Source: DATEPR01 sp036502345
GTDB lineage: Bacteria; Actinomycetota; Actinomycetes; Mycobacteriales; Pseudonocardiaceae
Assembly (NCBI GenBank): GCA_036502345.1
Contig: DASXYT010000054.1
Span: 1 to 39,593, forward strand
Length of the DNA stretch: 39,593 nt
Reading direction: 5' to 3'
In this document: one piece after another, positions 15,117 through 23,358 of the stretch
Layout: each line of letters begins with the position of its first letter
Position numbering within the stretch: the first letter of the stretch is position 1
Position numbers and translations under genes: made by a program
The notes under the pieces: model-generated
What the model was told of the DNA's origin: nothing
Seen by the model: the letters and a program-made list of their open reading frames with translations, nothing else
The model's database searches: none

Positions 15117-16461
15117 GGATGCGCTCCCAGTCGGTGACGGCGGCGTCGTAGGCGGCGATCTCCACCCTGGCCGCGTTGAGATAGTGCTCGATGACGTCGG
15201 CACCGAAGGCCTGCCTGGCGTGCTTACTGGAGGCCAACAGGTCGGCGGCATCGCGCAGGGTCGTCGGCACGGTGGGCTTGTCCGACTCGTAGGCGTTGCC
15301 GACGAACTCGGCCTCCGGCTCCAACTCCCGCTCGATGCCGTACAGGCCGGCCGCGACCAGCGCGGCGACAGCGAGGTACGGGTTCACGTCACCGCCGGGC
15401 ACCCGGTTCTCCACCCGCAGCGATTCGCCGTGACCGACCACCCGCAACGCACACGTGCGGTTGTCCTGGCCCCAGGCGACCGCTGTCGGCGCGAAACTGC
15501 CGGCGGCGAACCGCTTGTAGGAGTTGATGTTCGGCGCCAGGAAGTAGGTGAACTCGCGCAGACAGGCCAGTTGGCCGGCCAGGAAGTGCCGCATCAGCTT
15601 GGAGAAACCGTGCTCCCCGTCGCCGGCCAGTACCGCGTCACCGCCGGTGGACCGCAGGCTGATGTGGATGTGGCAGGAGTTGCCCTCGCGTTCGTTGTAC
15701 TTGGCCATGAACGTGAGGCTGCGGCCCTCCTGCGCCGCGATCTCCTTGGCCCCGGTCTTGTAGATGCTGTGGTTGTCACACGTGGTCAGGGCGTCGGTGT
15801 AGCGGAACGCGATCTCGTGCTGGCCGGGATTGCACTCGCCCTTGGCCGACTCGACGTACAACCCGGCGCCCGCCATGTCGTTGCGGATGCGGCGTAGCAA
15901 CGGTTCCAGCCGCGCGGTGCCGAGCAGCGAGTAGTCCACATTGTACTGATTGGCCGGGGTCAGCTCGCGGTAGCCGGACTGCCAGGCCTCCTCGTACGTG
16001 TCGTCGAAGACGATGAACTCCAACTCGGTGCCGACGTACGCCGCCAGCCCACGCTCGGCCAGCCTGTTCAGCTGCTTGCGCAGCACCTGCCTCGGCGACG
16101 CGGGCACCTCGCCGCCGGTGACCCACTCGATATCGGCGAGCACCATCGCGGTGCCCTCCTGCCACGGCACCATGCGCAGCGTGTCCAGGTCGGGGCGCAG
16201 CACGAAGTCGCCGTAGCCGCGCTCCCAGGAGGACATCCGGTAGCCGGGCACGGTGTTCATCTCGACGTCGACCGCGAGCAGGTAGTTGCACGCCTCGGTC
16301 GCGTGGGGGACGACCTCGTCGAGGAAGTACCTGGCAGCGCAGCGCTTGCCCTGCAGCCGACCCTGCATGTCGGTCATGGCGACCAGCACGGTGTCCACCG
16401 TGCCCTCGTCGATCAGGACCCGGAGGCGTTCGATGGTGAGGTCATCGCTGTCGTGTGGCAT
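15097..16461 (-). CDS. Glutamine synthetase-like gamma-glutamyl-amine ligase (GlnA3/GlnA4/PuuA type)
   Basis: This is a 454-residue GS-fold enzyme with metal and substrate residues in GTELEF (Glu146, Glu148), ESAKGECNPGQHE (Glu209, Glu216) and GNSCHIHISL (His264, His266). It lacks features of housekeeping GlnA such as the adenylylation loop. Together with a gamma-glutamyl hydrolase, an aldehyde dehydrogenase and a permease it matches the gamma-glutamylation route in which the ligase joins glutamate to an amine using ATP. Known members use putrescine (PuuA), polyamines (GlnA3), ethanolamine (GlnA4) or isopropylamine (IpuC). It is the first gene of the operon, starting 34 bp from the first inverted-repeat operator. 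Confidence 0.88.
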   Translation of the reverse strand: MPHDSDDLTIERLRVLIDEGTVDTVLVAMTDMQGRLQGKRCAARYFLDEVVPHATEACNYLLAVDVEMNTVPGYRMSSWERGYGDFVLRPDLDTLRMVPWQEGTAMVLADIEWVTGGEVPASPRQVLRKQLNRLAERGLAAYVGTELEFIVFDDTYEEAWQSGYRELTPANQYNVDYSLLGTARLEPLLRRIRNDMAGAGLYVESAKGECNPGQHEIAFRYTDALTTCDNHSIYKTGAKEIAAQEGRSLTFMAKYNEREGNSCHIHISLRSTGGDAVLAGDGEHGFSKLMRHFLAGQLACLREFTYFLAPNINSYKRFAAGSFAPTAVAWGQDNRTCALRVVGHGESLRVENRVPGGDVNPYLAVAALVAAGLYGIERELEPEAEFVGNAYESDKPTVPTTLRDAADLLASSKHARQAFGADVIEHYLNAARVEIAAYDAAVTDWERIRGFERL

Positions 16462-16495
16462 GGGGACCTTCCGGCTGGTGGAGTTACCGGCTGGC

Positions 16496-16519
16496 CAATG
16501 GGCCGGAGCTGATCCATTG
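16496..16519. promoter_or_regulatory. Inverted-repeat operator copy 1 (CAATGG-N12-CCATTG)
   Basis: The 6-bp half-sites CAATGG (16496-16501) and CCATTG (16514-16519) are separated by 12 bp, 35-58 bp upstream of the GS-like start codon. An equal structure recurs 127 bp away near the permease, and the inner bases also agree in part (GGGC.GG....G.TCC), so this is probably a site for the operon's own GntR/FadR regulator. Confidence 0.6.
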
Positions 16520-16615
16520 TCCTGGCAGCTCTTCGTACCGGCGGGGCAACATGCCTGTCAAGCAACCGTGACCGTAAGGCTCTTGACACCATCGGGTGGT
16601 GCACGTCACTCTCAA

Positions 16616-16646
16616 CCATTCTCAATGGGCTGGCAACGGTCCATTG
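16616..16646. promoter_or_regulatory. Inverted-repeat operator copy 2 with an extra half-site
   Basis: CAATGG (16623-16628) and CCATTG (16641-16646) are again separated by 12 bp; the flanks extend the arms to CTCAATGG/CCATTGAG. A further CCATT at 16616-16620 forms a second, compact palindrome with AATGG. A TTGACA at 16583-16588, just outside, could be the -35 box of the permease promoter, so binding here would cover the transcription start. Confidence 0.6.
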
Positions 16647-16757
16647 AGTGGTCTGTTGACTGGAGGGAAATCCGCTGGAACTCGGCGGTCGCTTCGCTCC
16701 TGGTCCTCCCGCGCCGCCGGCGCGCCAGGACCGCACCAGCACATCAAGGGAGTCGCC

Positions 16758-18299
16758 TTGACCGACCAGCCCCGAGTGTCCGCCCCCGCGGCTGACCTCG
16801 ACGACGACACTCGACTGCGACAACTCGGCTACGCGCAGGAACTGCGGCGCTCGCTCTCCGGCTTCTCCAACTTCGCGGTGTCCTTCACCATCATCTCGAT
16901 CCTGTCCGGCTGCCTCACCCTGTACGGCGTCGGGCTGAACACGGGCGGGCCCGTCGCGCTGATCTGGGGGTGGCCGCTCGTCGGGGCGTTCGTGGTGCTG
17001 GTCGGGCTCGGCATGGCCGAGGTCTGCTCCAGCTACCCGACAGCGGGCGGCCTCTACTACTGGGCGGCCAAGCTGGCGCCGACGCACAGCGCGGCCTGGT
17101 CCTGGTTCACCGGGTGGTTCAACGTGCTCGGGCAGGTGGCGGTCACCGCGGGCATCGACTTCGGCGCCGGCTTCTTCCTCAACGCGTTCCTCGACCTGGT
17201 GGCCGGGTTCACCGCCACACCGCAGCACACCATCCTGCTGACCGCGATCATTCTTGTCGTCCATGGTCTGTTGAACACCTTCGGCGTCCGTTTGGTTGCA
17301 CTTCTGAACAACGTCAGCGTCTGGTGGCACCTGTTCGGGGTACTGATCATCGTGCTGGTGCTGATCATCGTGCCCGACCGCCACCAGTCGGCGTCGTTCG
17401 TCTTCGGCCACTTCGTGAACAACACGGGCTGGGGTTTCGCGCCGTACGTGTTCCTGCTCGGCCTGCTCAACGCCCAGTACACGCTGACCGGATTCGACGC
17501 GTCGGCGCACATGACGGAGGAGACCCACAACGCGGCCCGCTCCGGCCCGAAGGGCATCCTCAATTCCATTCTGGTGTCGCTGGTCGCAGGCTGGGTGCTG
17601 CTGATCGGCCTGACCTTCGCGATCCAGAACTACTCCGGCGAGCTCAGCTCGGCCACCGGAGTGCCACCGGCGCAGATCTTCATCGACGCGGTGGGCCAGA
17701 CCACCGGCAAGTTCCTGCTGCTGATCGCCGTGGTCGCCCAGTTGTTCTGTGGCATGGCATCGGTGACGGCGAACTCGCGGATGATCTACGCGTTCAGCAG
17801 GGACGGCGCACTGCCGTTCTCCAACTTCTGGCACAAGATCAACAAGCGCACCAGGACGCCCACCAACTCGGTGTGGCTGGCCGTCTGCTGCGCGCTGGTC
17901 CTCACCCTGCCGTCGCTGTGGAACAGCACCGCCTACGCGGCCGTCACCTCGATCGCGGCGGTCGGCCTCTACGTCGCGTACGTGATCCCGGTGTTCCTGC
18001 GGGTGCTCAAGGGCGACCGGTTCGAGAAGGGACCGTGGCATCTCGGGCGCTGGGGCAAACCGATCGGCATCGTGGCGACCGCCTGGGTGGTGTTCATCTT
18101 CATCCTGTTCATGCTGCCCACCGGCTCCCCGATCAAGGTGAGCAACTTCAACTACACGCCGGTCGCGTTCCTCGTGGTGCTGGGCGGTGCCGCCATCTGG
18201 TGGTTCGCGTCGGCCAGGAAGTGGTTCACCGGCCCGAGGGTGCAGGGCACGCCCGAGGAGTTGGCGGCCGTCGAGCGCGAGTTGGAGGAGCTTGCGTGA
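16758..18299 (+). CDS. APC-superfamily amino acid/amine permease
   Basis: This is a 513-residue AA_permease_2-type transporter with about 12 transmembrane helices. It begins after a cytoplasmic N-terminus with SLSGFSNFAVSFTIISILSG, the discontinuous helix 1 region, and has EVCSSYPTAGGLYYWAA and LTGFDASAHMTEET, patterns of the GABA/choline/amine permease branch. The start is a TTG at 16758 preceded by AAGGGAG; an upstream in-frame ATG at 16596 would add low-complexity sequence and cross the operator. It diverges from the GS-like operon with matching inverted repeats near both starts, so it should import the amine that the operon degrades. Confidence 0.88.
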   Translation: MTDQPRVSAPAADLDDDTRLRQLGYAQELRRSLSGFSNFAVSFTIISILSGCLTLYGVGLNTGGPVALIWGWPLVGAFVVLVGLGMAEVCSSYPTAGGLYYWAAKLAPTHSAAWSWFTGWFNVLGQVAVTAGIDFGAGFFLNAFLDLVAGFTATPQHTILLTAIILVVHGLLNTFGVRLVALLNNVSVWWHLFGVLIIVLVLIIVPDRHQSASFVFGHFVNNTGWGFAPYVFLLGLLNAQYTLTGFDASAHMTEETHNAARSGPKGILNSILVSLVAGWVLLIGLTFAIQNYSGELSSATGVPPAQIFIDAVGQTTGKFLLLIAVVAQLFCGMASVTANSRMIYAFSRDGALPFSNFWHKINKRTRTPTNSVWLAVCCALVLTLPSLWNSTAYAAVTSIAAVGLYVAYVIPVFLRVLKGDRFEKGPWHLGRWGKPIGIVATAWVVFIFILFMLPTGSPIKVSNFNYTPVAFLVVLGGAAIWWFASARKWFTGPRVQGTPEELAAVERELEELA

Positions 18300-18306
18300 C
18301 TTCGCG

Positions 18307-18348
18307 GCCACGTTTCGGGTGTGGCAGGGTTGGCACCCGGAACGTGGC
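18307..18348 (+). terminator. Hairpin terminator after the APC permease
   Basis: The 15-bp arms (18307-18321 and 18334-18348) pair with one central T-G wobble and enclose a 12-nt loop, starting 7 bp after the permease stop. It separates the permease from the flavoprotein reductase gene. Confidence 0.75.
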
Positions 18349-18369
18349 GTGAAGGGGTGGTGAGCGGCT

Positions 18370-19740
18370 GTGGCGGAAACTGTCGACGTCGTGGTGATCG
18401 GCATGGGGCCAGGTGGCGAGGCCGTGGCGGGTCAGCTGGCCGAGGCCGGTCTCGACGTGGTCGGTGTGGACGTCCGGCTGCTGGGCGGTGAGTGCCCCTA
18501 CTACGGCTGCATCCCCAGCAAGATGATCATCCGGGGAGCCGACGTGCTCGCCGAGGGTCGCCGGGTGCCGCAGCTGGCAGGCGACAGCACCATCCGAGCC
18601 GACTTCGCACCCGTCGCCGAACGGATCCGCCGCGAGGCCACCGACAACTGGGACGACAAGGCCGCCGTCGACCGGTTCACCGGTAAGGGTGGCCGGTTCC
18701 TCCGTGGCCGGGGCAGGCTGACCGGCCCGCACACCGTCACCGTGACATTGAACGGCTCCGGCGAGCAGGTCGAGCTGACCGCCCGCAAGGGGATCGTGCT
18801 GAACACCGGTACCGACCCGGCCGTGCCGCCGATCGACGGCCTCGCGGACACTCCCTACTGGACCAACCGCGACATCCTCACCATCGAGAAGGCGCCCGAG
18901 TCACTTGTCGTGTTGGGCAGTGGCGCGATCGGCTGCGAACTGGCCCAGGCGTTCGCCCGGTTCGGCACCAGAGTGAGCGTGATCGGCAGGTCACCGAGGC
19001 TGCTGGCCTACGAGGAGCCCGAATCCAGTGAGCTGGTCGAGGCTGCCTTCCTGGAGGACGGCATCGAGGTGCACAACGGAGCGGACGCCGACGCCGTCTA
19101 CTACGACGGCAGCTTCCGACTGGAATTCGGCGACGAGCGGGTCGAGGCACAGCACCTGCTGATCGCCAGCGGCCGCCGCAGCACCATCGACCAGTTGGGT
19201 GTCGACGCGATCGGGCTGGACCCGAAGGCCAAGGTCCTGCCGCCCGACGAGCAGCTACGCATCGCCGAGGGCGTCTGGGCGATCGGCGACATCACCGGCA
19301 AGGGCGCCTTCACGCACATGTCGATGTACCAGGCCGCCATCGCGACCCGCGACATCCTGGGCAAGCCGGGCCACGGCGCCGAGTACCACGCCGTGCCCAG
19401 GGTGACGTTCACCGATCCCGAGGTCGGCTCGGTCGGCATGACCGAGGCACAGGCCAGGGAACAGGGCCTCAACGTGCGGGTGGGCAGCGCGCAGATCCCG
19501 AGTTCGACCAGGGGCTGGATCCACAAGGCAGGCAACACCGGCCTGATCAAGCTGGTGGAGGACGCCGACCGAGGCGTGCTGGTAGGCGCGACATCAGCAG
19601 GCCCGACCGGCGGCGAGGTCCTCTCCGCACTGGTGGTAGCGGTACACGCAGAAGTACCCACAGAACGCCTGAGCCAGATGATCTACGCCTACCCGACCTT
19701 CCACAGGACGATCGAACAGGCCTTGGCCGACCTGCACTGA
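18370..19740 (+). CDS. FAD-dependent pyridine nucleotide-disulfide oxidoreductase (Lpd/MerA-like)
   Basis: This is a 456-residue flavoprotein. The N-terminal FAD motif GMGPGG is at 11-16, the redox-active pair Cys42/Cys47 in CPYYGCIPSK, the NAD(P) motif GSGAIGCE in the middle, the second FAD motif AIGDITG, and a C-terminal dimerisation domain. In lipoamide dehydrogenase the active-site base is the His of AHPT; here the motif reads AYPT (Tyr441), so classical lipoamide reduction is doubtful. It lacks neighbours encoding 2-oxo-acid dehydrogenases. A quinone, thiol or metal reductase role, as for other divergent actinobacterial Lpd-like proteins, is possible. The GTG start is used. Confidence 0.85.
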   Translation: MAETVDVVVIGMGPGGEAVAGQLAEAGLDVVGVDVRLLGGECPYYGCIPSKMIIRGADVLAEGRRVPQLAGDSTIRADFAPVAERIRREATDNWDDKAAVDRFTGKGGRFLRGRGRLTGPHTVTVTLNGSGEQVELTARKGIVLNTGTDPAVPPIDGLADTPYWTNRDILTIEKAPESLVVLGSGAIGCELAQAFARFGTRVSVIGRSPRLLAYEEPESSELVEAAFLEDGIEVHNGADADAVYYDGSFRLEFGDERVEAQHLLIASGRRSTIDQLGVDAIGLDPKAKVLPPDEQLRIAEGVWAIGDITGKGAFTHMSMYQAAIATRDILGKPGHGAEYHAVPRVTFTDPEVGSVGMTEAQAREQGLNVRVGSAQIPSSTRGWIHKAGNTGLIKLVEDADRGVLVGATSAGPTGGEVLSALVVAVHAEVPTERLSQMIYAYPTFHRTIEQALADLH

Positions 19741-19769
19741 AAGAAGCGGGCAGGCGAGCAAAAGAAACG

Positions 19770-19805
19770 GAACGGCCCCGCCGGCGAAAGCCAGCGGGGC
19801 CGTTC
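19770..19805. terminator. Bidirectional hairpin terminator
   Basis: A 12-bp GC-rich stem (GAACGGCCCCGC pairing with GCGGGGCCGTTC) is continued by GGC-GAAA-GCC with a GNRA tetraloop. It lies between the convergent reductase and secreted peptidase genes, 29 bp and 12 bp from their stops. Confidence 0.9.
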
Positions 19806-19817
19806 TGGCAAAACGAA

Positions 19818-22800
19818 TCAGCCGATCTTGTACTGGTAAGGCAAACCGGTCAGCTCGTTGGCGGACTCATTGGTCACGTCGCTGTTGTCGACGGCCAACT
19901 GGTCCACGTAGAGCGTGCCGGTCACGGTGCTGCCCTTGGCCCCGCTCGGCGTGATGGTCACCGGGATGGTGACCGTCTGGCCGGGCTGGACGGTGACCAG
20001 GTTGAGCTCACCGATGTCCGAAACAGCACCCTGCCAGAGGTCGGTCGCCGACGAGGTGACCGCCGGGTCGAAGCCCTTGGTCTGAGCGACCATGTCGAAC
20101 GTCGCGGAACCCTTGATGCCACCGTTGGCCGGCGTGGGGCCGGTCTCCGATGCCAGCGCGAACCACAGGCCCTGGGGCACCGGGTTGGCGTGGTACGACG
20201 CGACGGCGGTCAGGCCGTTGACGTCGGACGGCAGGTCGGGGTCACCCGCGAACGGGCCGAAGTCGAACTCCATCGGCTGCGTCGCGTTCGCCACGATCGC
20301 CACACCGGTGGTCTCGGACGGCACGAACCACACCGGCTCGGTCCGGGTGGGCAGTGCCACCGTCGTCGGGCCGAGTGCGGTCGGGTGGATGCTGGTCGTG
20401 GTGTTCAACCGCGGGTCGACGAAGAAGTCCTCCGGCGCCGTCCCGTTGTTCTTGACCTTGACCGGCACCGTGACCGCCTTGCCTGCCTTCAGCGTGGTGC
20501 CTGTGCTGTTCGGCAGACCGTTCGCCTTCACGTCGACCTTGTTGAGGCCGATCGTGCCGTGGAACGGCTGGGACAGGATGTCACCGGCGACCGCACCGGC
20601 GAAGTTCACCAGCAGTGACCACCGACCGGCTTGTGGCGCGTTCGCGTACACGTCGGTCTGGGTGAGCGCGGACTGGTTGAGGCTGCCGGTGTCGAAGTTG
20701 AACTCGGTGGTCAACCGGTTCGTGCTCGTCGCGACCGCGACACCCTCCGGGTCGATCAGGTAGGCGGCCACGTTGTCCGTGGCGTCTTCCGTGATGTCGA
20801 CGCTGGCGGAGATGTTCTTCGTGCCTGCCGGCACGTTGAACTGGTAGAAGTTCTCCTGACCGGCGTTGGACTGCCGACCGTTGCCGCCGACCAGAGTGCC
20901 GCTGAAGGCACCCTTGCCGCTGGCCGCGATCAGGCTGCGGACGATGACCGGCACCGAGGTCTGGTTGCCGGCACCGGCGTCCAGCACGACGGCGCCACTG
21001 GCGTCACCGGGCTGGTTCGGGGTCTTCGCCGTGACCGTGACCGAGCCGGTCTGGCCGGGGGCCAGGTGCAGCACGGACGGGCTCACGGAGCCGAACCCGG
21101 TGGTGTTCTGGCTGCTCTCGGTGAACAGCACCTTGCCCTCGGTCCCACCGTCGGCACCGTCGATGCCGAAGATGTCGGCCGTCCACGTGCCCGCGGTCGG
21201 GAACCGGACGTCCGCGAAGCCGGCATTGCCAACGCCCTGCGGGAGTGAGTGCGCGGCCAGGCGACCCTTCGGGTCCACCAGGTCCAATCGGACACGCGCG
21301 TTCAGCGACCCGTTCGGGTCACCCGGGTAGGCGATGTTGGCCGTCAGCCGCTGCTGACCGGCCGGGACGGTGAACGTGATCTGACCGAAGTTGTTGTTCA
21401 CACCCGACCAGTCCGCGAGGTGCGGACTTGCCGTGTCGGACAACGTCACGCTGCCGGTGGTCGTGTGCTTGTCCGGGCCGAAGCCACGGCCGGACAGGTT
21501 GACCGTCTGTGCCTTGGCGCCGGTGTTGGTCACGTTCAGCTTGAACGAGTGGCTGCTGCCCGTGGCGCCGGTCGCGTCCAGCTGGGTCTTGTTGACCAGC
21601 AGGGTGGAACCGGAAGCGGCAGGCGAGCCGTCCTTGGTCTTCACGGACTTCGCTGCCAGAACGGCCTTGTAGGTGTCCAGGCGGCCGGCACCCTGCTCGT
21701 CACCGGGGACGGTCAGGTCGTCGGCGGTGCTGACCAGGATCTGCTTGACCAGCGCCGGGGTCGGCGTGGCGCCGTGGTGAGCCTGTCGGTAGGACTGGAT
21801 CACCAGTGCGGCAGCGCCCGCGGTGATCGGCGACGACTCACTCGTGCCACCACTGCGTTCCACGTCGGACGGTTGGCCGTTGAAGTTGGTACATCCCTCG
21901 AACACCGCGGTGTTCGCCGTGCACAGCGCGAAGCTGCTGTCGCCCGGCGCCACCAGGTCGATCGTGCGACCACCCTGGCTGACACCGCTGGAGGACAGCG
22001 TGCTGATGTTGTCGTTGAGCCAACCGCCACCCGGTGCGAAGGTCTGCGCCGCGGCGTAGTCGGTCTGCTGCAACCAGCGGAACGTGGTGGACGCGCCGAC
22101 CGAGATCACGCTCGGGTCGGTGGCCGGCGAGCCGGTGGTGCTCGTCGGGCCTGCGTCACCACTGGACGTCGTGACCGTGACGCCTGCCGCGACCGCGTCG
22201 TCGTTGAACAGCGCGACGGCGTCCTGGGACGGGGTGTCCGGGTACGGGTTGGACCCGAACGACTCGTTGATCACGTTCACGTGGTCGACGTCGACCGCCC
22301 AGTCGATGGCCTGGAGGATCCCCGACGTGGTGGTCGCGTTCTGCTGACCGAAGATCTTGAAGCCGTACAGCGAGGCGCCGGGTGCGACACCCTCGATGCG
22401 GACGTCGCAGGGGCCGGACAGCGGGTGCGCGCCGAAGTTCGAGATGTCGTAGGTCTGGCGACCCTGGGCGGCGATCGCGCTGGCGTCCAGGAAGGCTTCG
22501 TCGGCGGAGGTGGGCGCGTTCGGCCCGTCACCGGTGAAGTCCTCGTAGTCGGCGAACACGTGGCTGCCGTCGGCCCGGATGAAGTCCGGGTTGTTGATGT
22601 CGATGCCATCGGCGATGTAGGCGACCTTCACGCCCGCACCCGTGTAGCCGAGGCTACGGGCGGTCTTGGCGCTGGGGTCGTCGGAGTCCGTGTGGGTGAC
22701 ATCGAGCGCTTCAGGTTCCAGCAGCGGCTTGGCGCCGGGTGCCGGGCAGAGTGCGGTGGATGCGGGGGCACCGGGGTCGGCCGCGGCTGCTGCTGCTGCC

Positions 22801-23249
22801 GCCTGGTCCGGGGTGCCCTTGATGACGGAGTCCGGCAGGACCTGGGCGACGGCAGGGTTGGCTGCCAGTCGGGCGGCCTCGCCCTTGGACACCGTGGCGG
22901 CGAGCACGTTCGCGACCTTGTAGGCCTTCACGCGCTTGGCATGAACCTGGGACAGCTCGGAGACGACGGGAGCCTGCATGCTGGCGATGTTGTGCGACCT
23001 GGTGGTCGCCGCCGGCGTGTTGACTGCCGCGACTGCCGGCTGGTTGCGCATCACGACGATCACCGAGGTGTTCGCGTTCTGCGAGAGAGCAGCGGCCTCC
23101 TGAGCCGTCAGAGGCTGCTGGGCAAACACGGTCGCCGCGCCCAGGCCGGTGGTACCCGGCTGGGCGACCGCGGCGGCCGCTTGGGTGATAGCCAAAGTCG
23201 CGGATGCTGTCACCGCGATGGCTAATGCGAGTTTTCTACTTCGCCGCAT
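19818..23249 (-). CDS. Secreted S8/S53-like serine peptidase, large multidomain
   Basis: This is a 1143-residue exported protein. It has a signal peptide (MRRSRKLALAIAVTASATLA to about residue 31), an I9-like propeptide (about 60-145), a peptidase domain (about 195-550) and a long C-terminal half of beta domains, including a PPC-like segment (NFYQFNVPAGTKNISASV). Catalytic signals are Ser470 in GGTSESSP, Asp365 in SSGDAG at the oxyanion site, and Glu251/Asp255 in DEAFLD. No HGTH histidine motif is visible. These resemble sedolisins (S53: Glu, Asp, Ser with an oxyanion Asp) within an otherwise subtilase-like frame (VKVAYIADGID, IEGVAPGA). ATG 23249 is preferred because GGAGGG lies 5 bases upstream. 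TGTTAA/TAGCGT at 23331-23305 may form its promoter. Confidence 0.87.
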   Translation of the reverse strand: MRRSRKLALAIAVTASATLAITQAAAAVAQPGTTGLGAATVFAQQPLTAQEAAALSQNANTSVIVVMRNQPAVAAVNTPAATTRSHNIASMQAPVVSELSQVHAKRVKAYKVANVLAATVSKGEAARLAANPAVAQVLPDSVIKGTPDQAAAAAAAADPGAPASTALCPAPGAKPLLEPEALDVTHTDSDDPSAKTARSLGYTGAGVKVAYIADGIDINNPDFIRADGSHVFADYEDFTGDGPNAPTSADEAFLDASAIAAQGRQTYDISNFGAHPLSGPCDVRIEGVAPGASLYGFKIFGQQNATTTSGILQAIDWAVDVDHVNVINESFGSNPYPDTPSQDAVALFNDDAVAAGVTVTTSSGDAGPTSTTGSPATDPSVISVGASTTFRWLQQTDYAAAQTFAPGGGWLNDNISTLSSSGVSQGGRTIDLVAPGDSSFALCTANTAVFEGCTNFNGQPSDVERSGGTSESSPITAGAAALVIQSYRQAHHGATPTPALVKQILVSTADDLTVPGDEQGAGRLDTYKAVLAAKSVKTKDGSPAASGSTLLVNKTQLDATGATGSSHSFKLNVTNTGAKAQTVNLSGRGFGPDKHTTTGSVTLSDTASPHLADWSGVNNNFGQITFTVPAGQQRLTANIAYPGDPNGSLNARVRLDLVDPKGRLAAHSLPQGVGNAGFADVRFPTAGTWTADIFGIDGADGGTEGKVLFTESSQNTTGFGSVSPSVLHLAPGQTGSVTVTAKTPNQPGDASGAVVLDAGAGNQTSVPVIVRSLIAASGKGAFSGTLVGGNGRQSNAGQENFYQFNVPAGTKNISASVDITEDATDNVAAYLIDPEGVAVATSTNRLTTEFNFDTGSLNQSALTQTDVYANAPQAGRWSLLVNFAGAVAGDILSQPFHGTIGLNKVDVKANGLPNSTGTTLKAGKAVTVPVKVKNNGTAPEDFFVDPRLNTTTSIHPTALGPTTVALPTRTEPVWFVPSETTGVAIVANATQPMEFDFGPFAGDPDLPSDVNGLTAVASYHANPVPQGLWFALASETGPTPANGGIKGSATFDMVAQTKGFDPAVTSSATDLWQGAVSDIGELNLVTVQPGQTVTIPVTITPSGAKGSTVTGTLYVDQLAVDNSDVTNESANELTGLPYQYKIG

Positions 23250-23358
23250 GGAATCCCTCCGCATCGGCGGTCGGCTTACGACCGCTGGCATGGAACGAAC
23301 GGCGACGCTAGCAGAGCATCCACACTGTTAACAGCAACGAAAGGAGGTATCCGCTGGC

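Noticed and set aside
16413..18404. 663-residue minus-strand open frame across the APC permease
   Set aside because: Antisense to a well-supported transporter and lacking any family features.
18370..19740. The flavoprotein reductase as the missing PuuB of the amine operon
   Set aside because: PuuB is a DAO-family FAD oxidoreductase; this protein is a pyridine nucleotide-disulfide reductase with a cysteine pair, and it is separated from the permease by a hairpin terminator.
21249..23225. 658-residue plus-strand open frame opposite the secreted peptidase
   Set aside because: Gly/Arg/Val-rich antisense translation typical of GC-rich DNA; the minus strand has signal peptide, peptidase motifs and a terminator.
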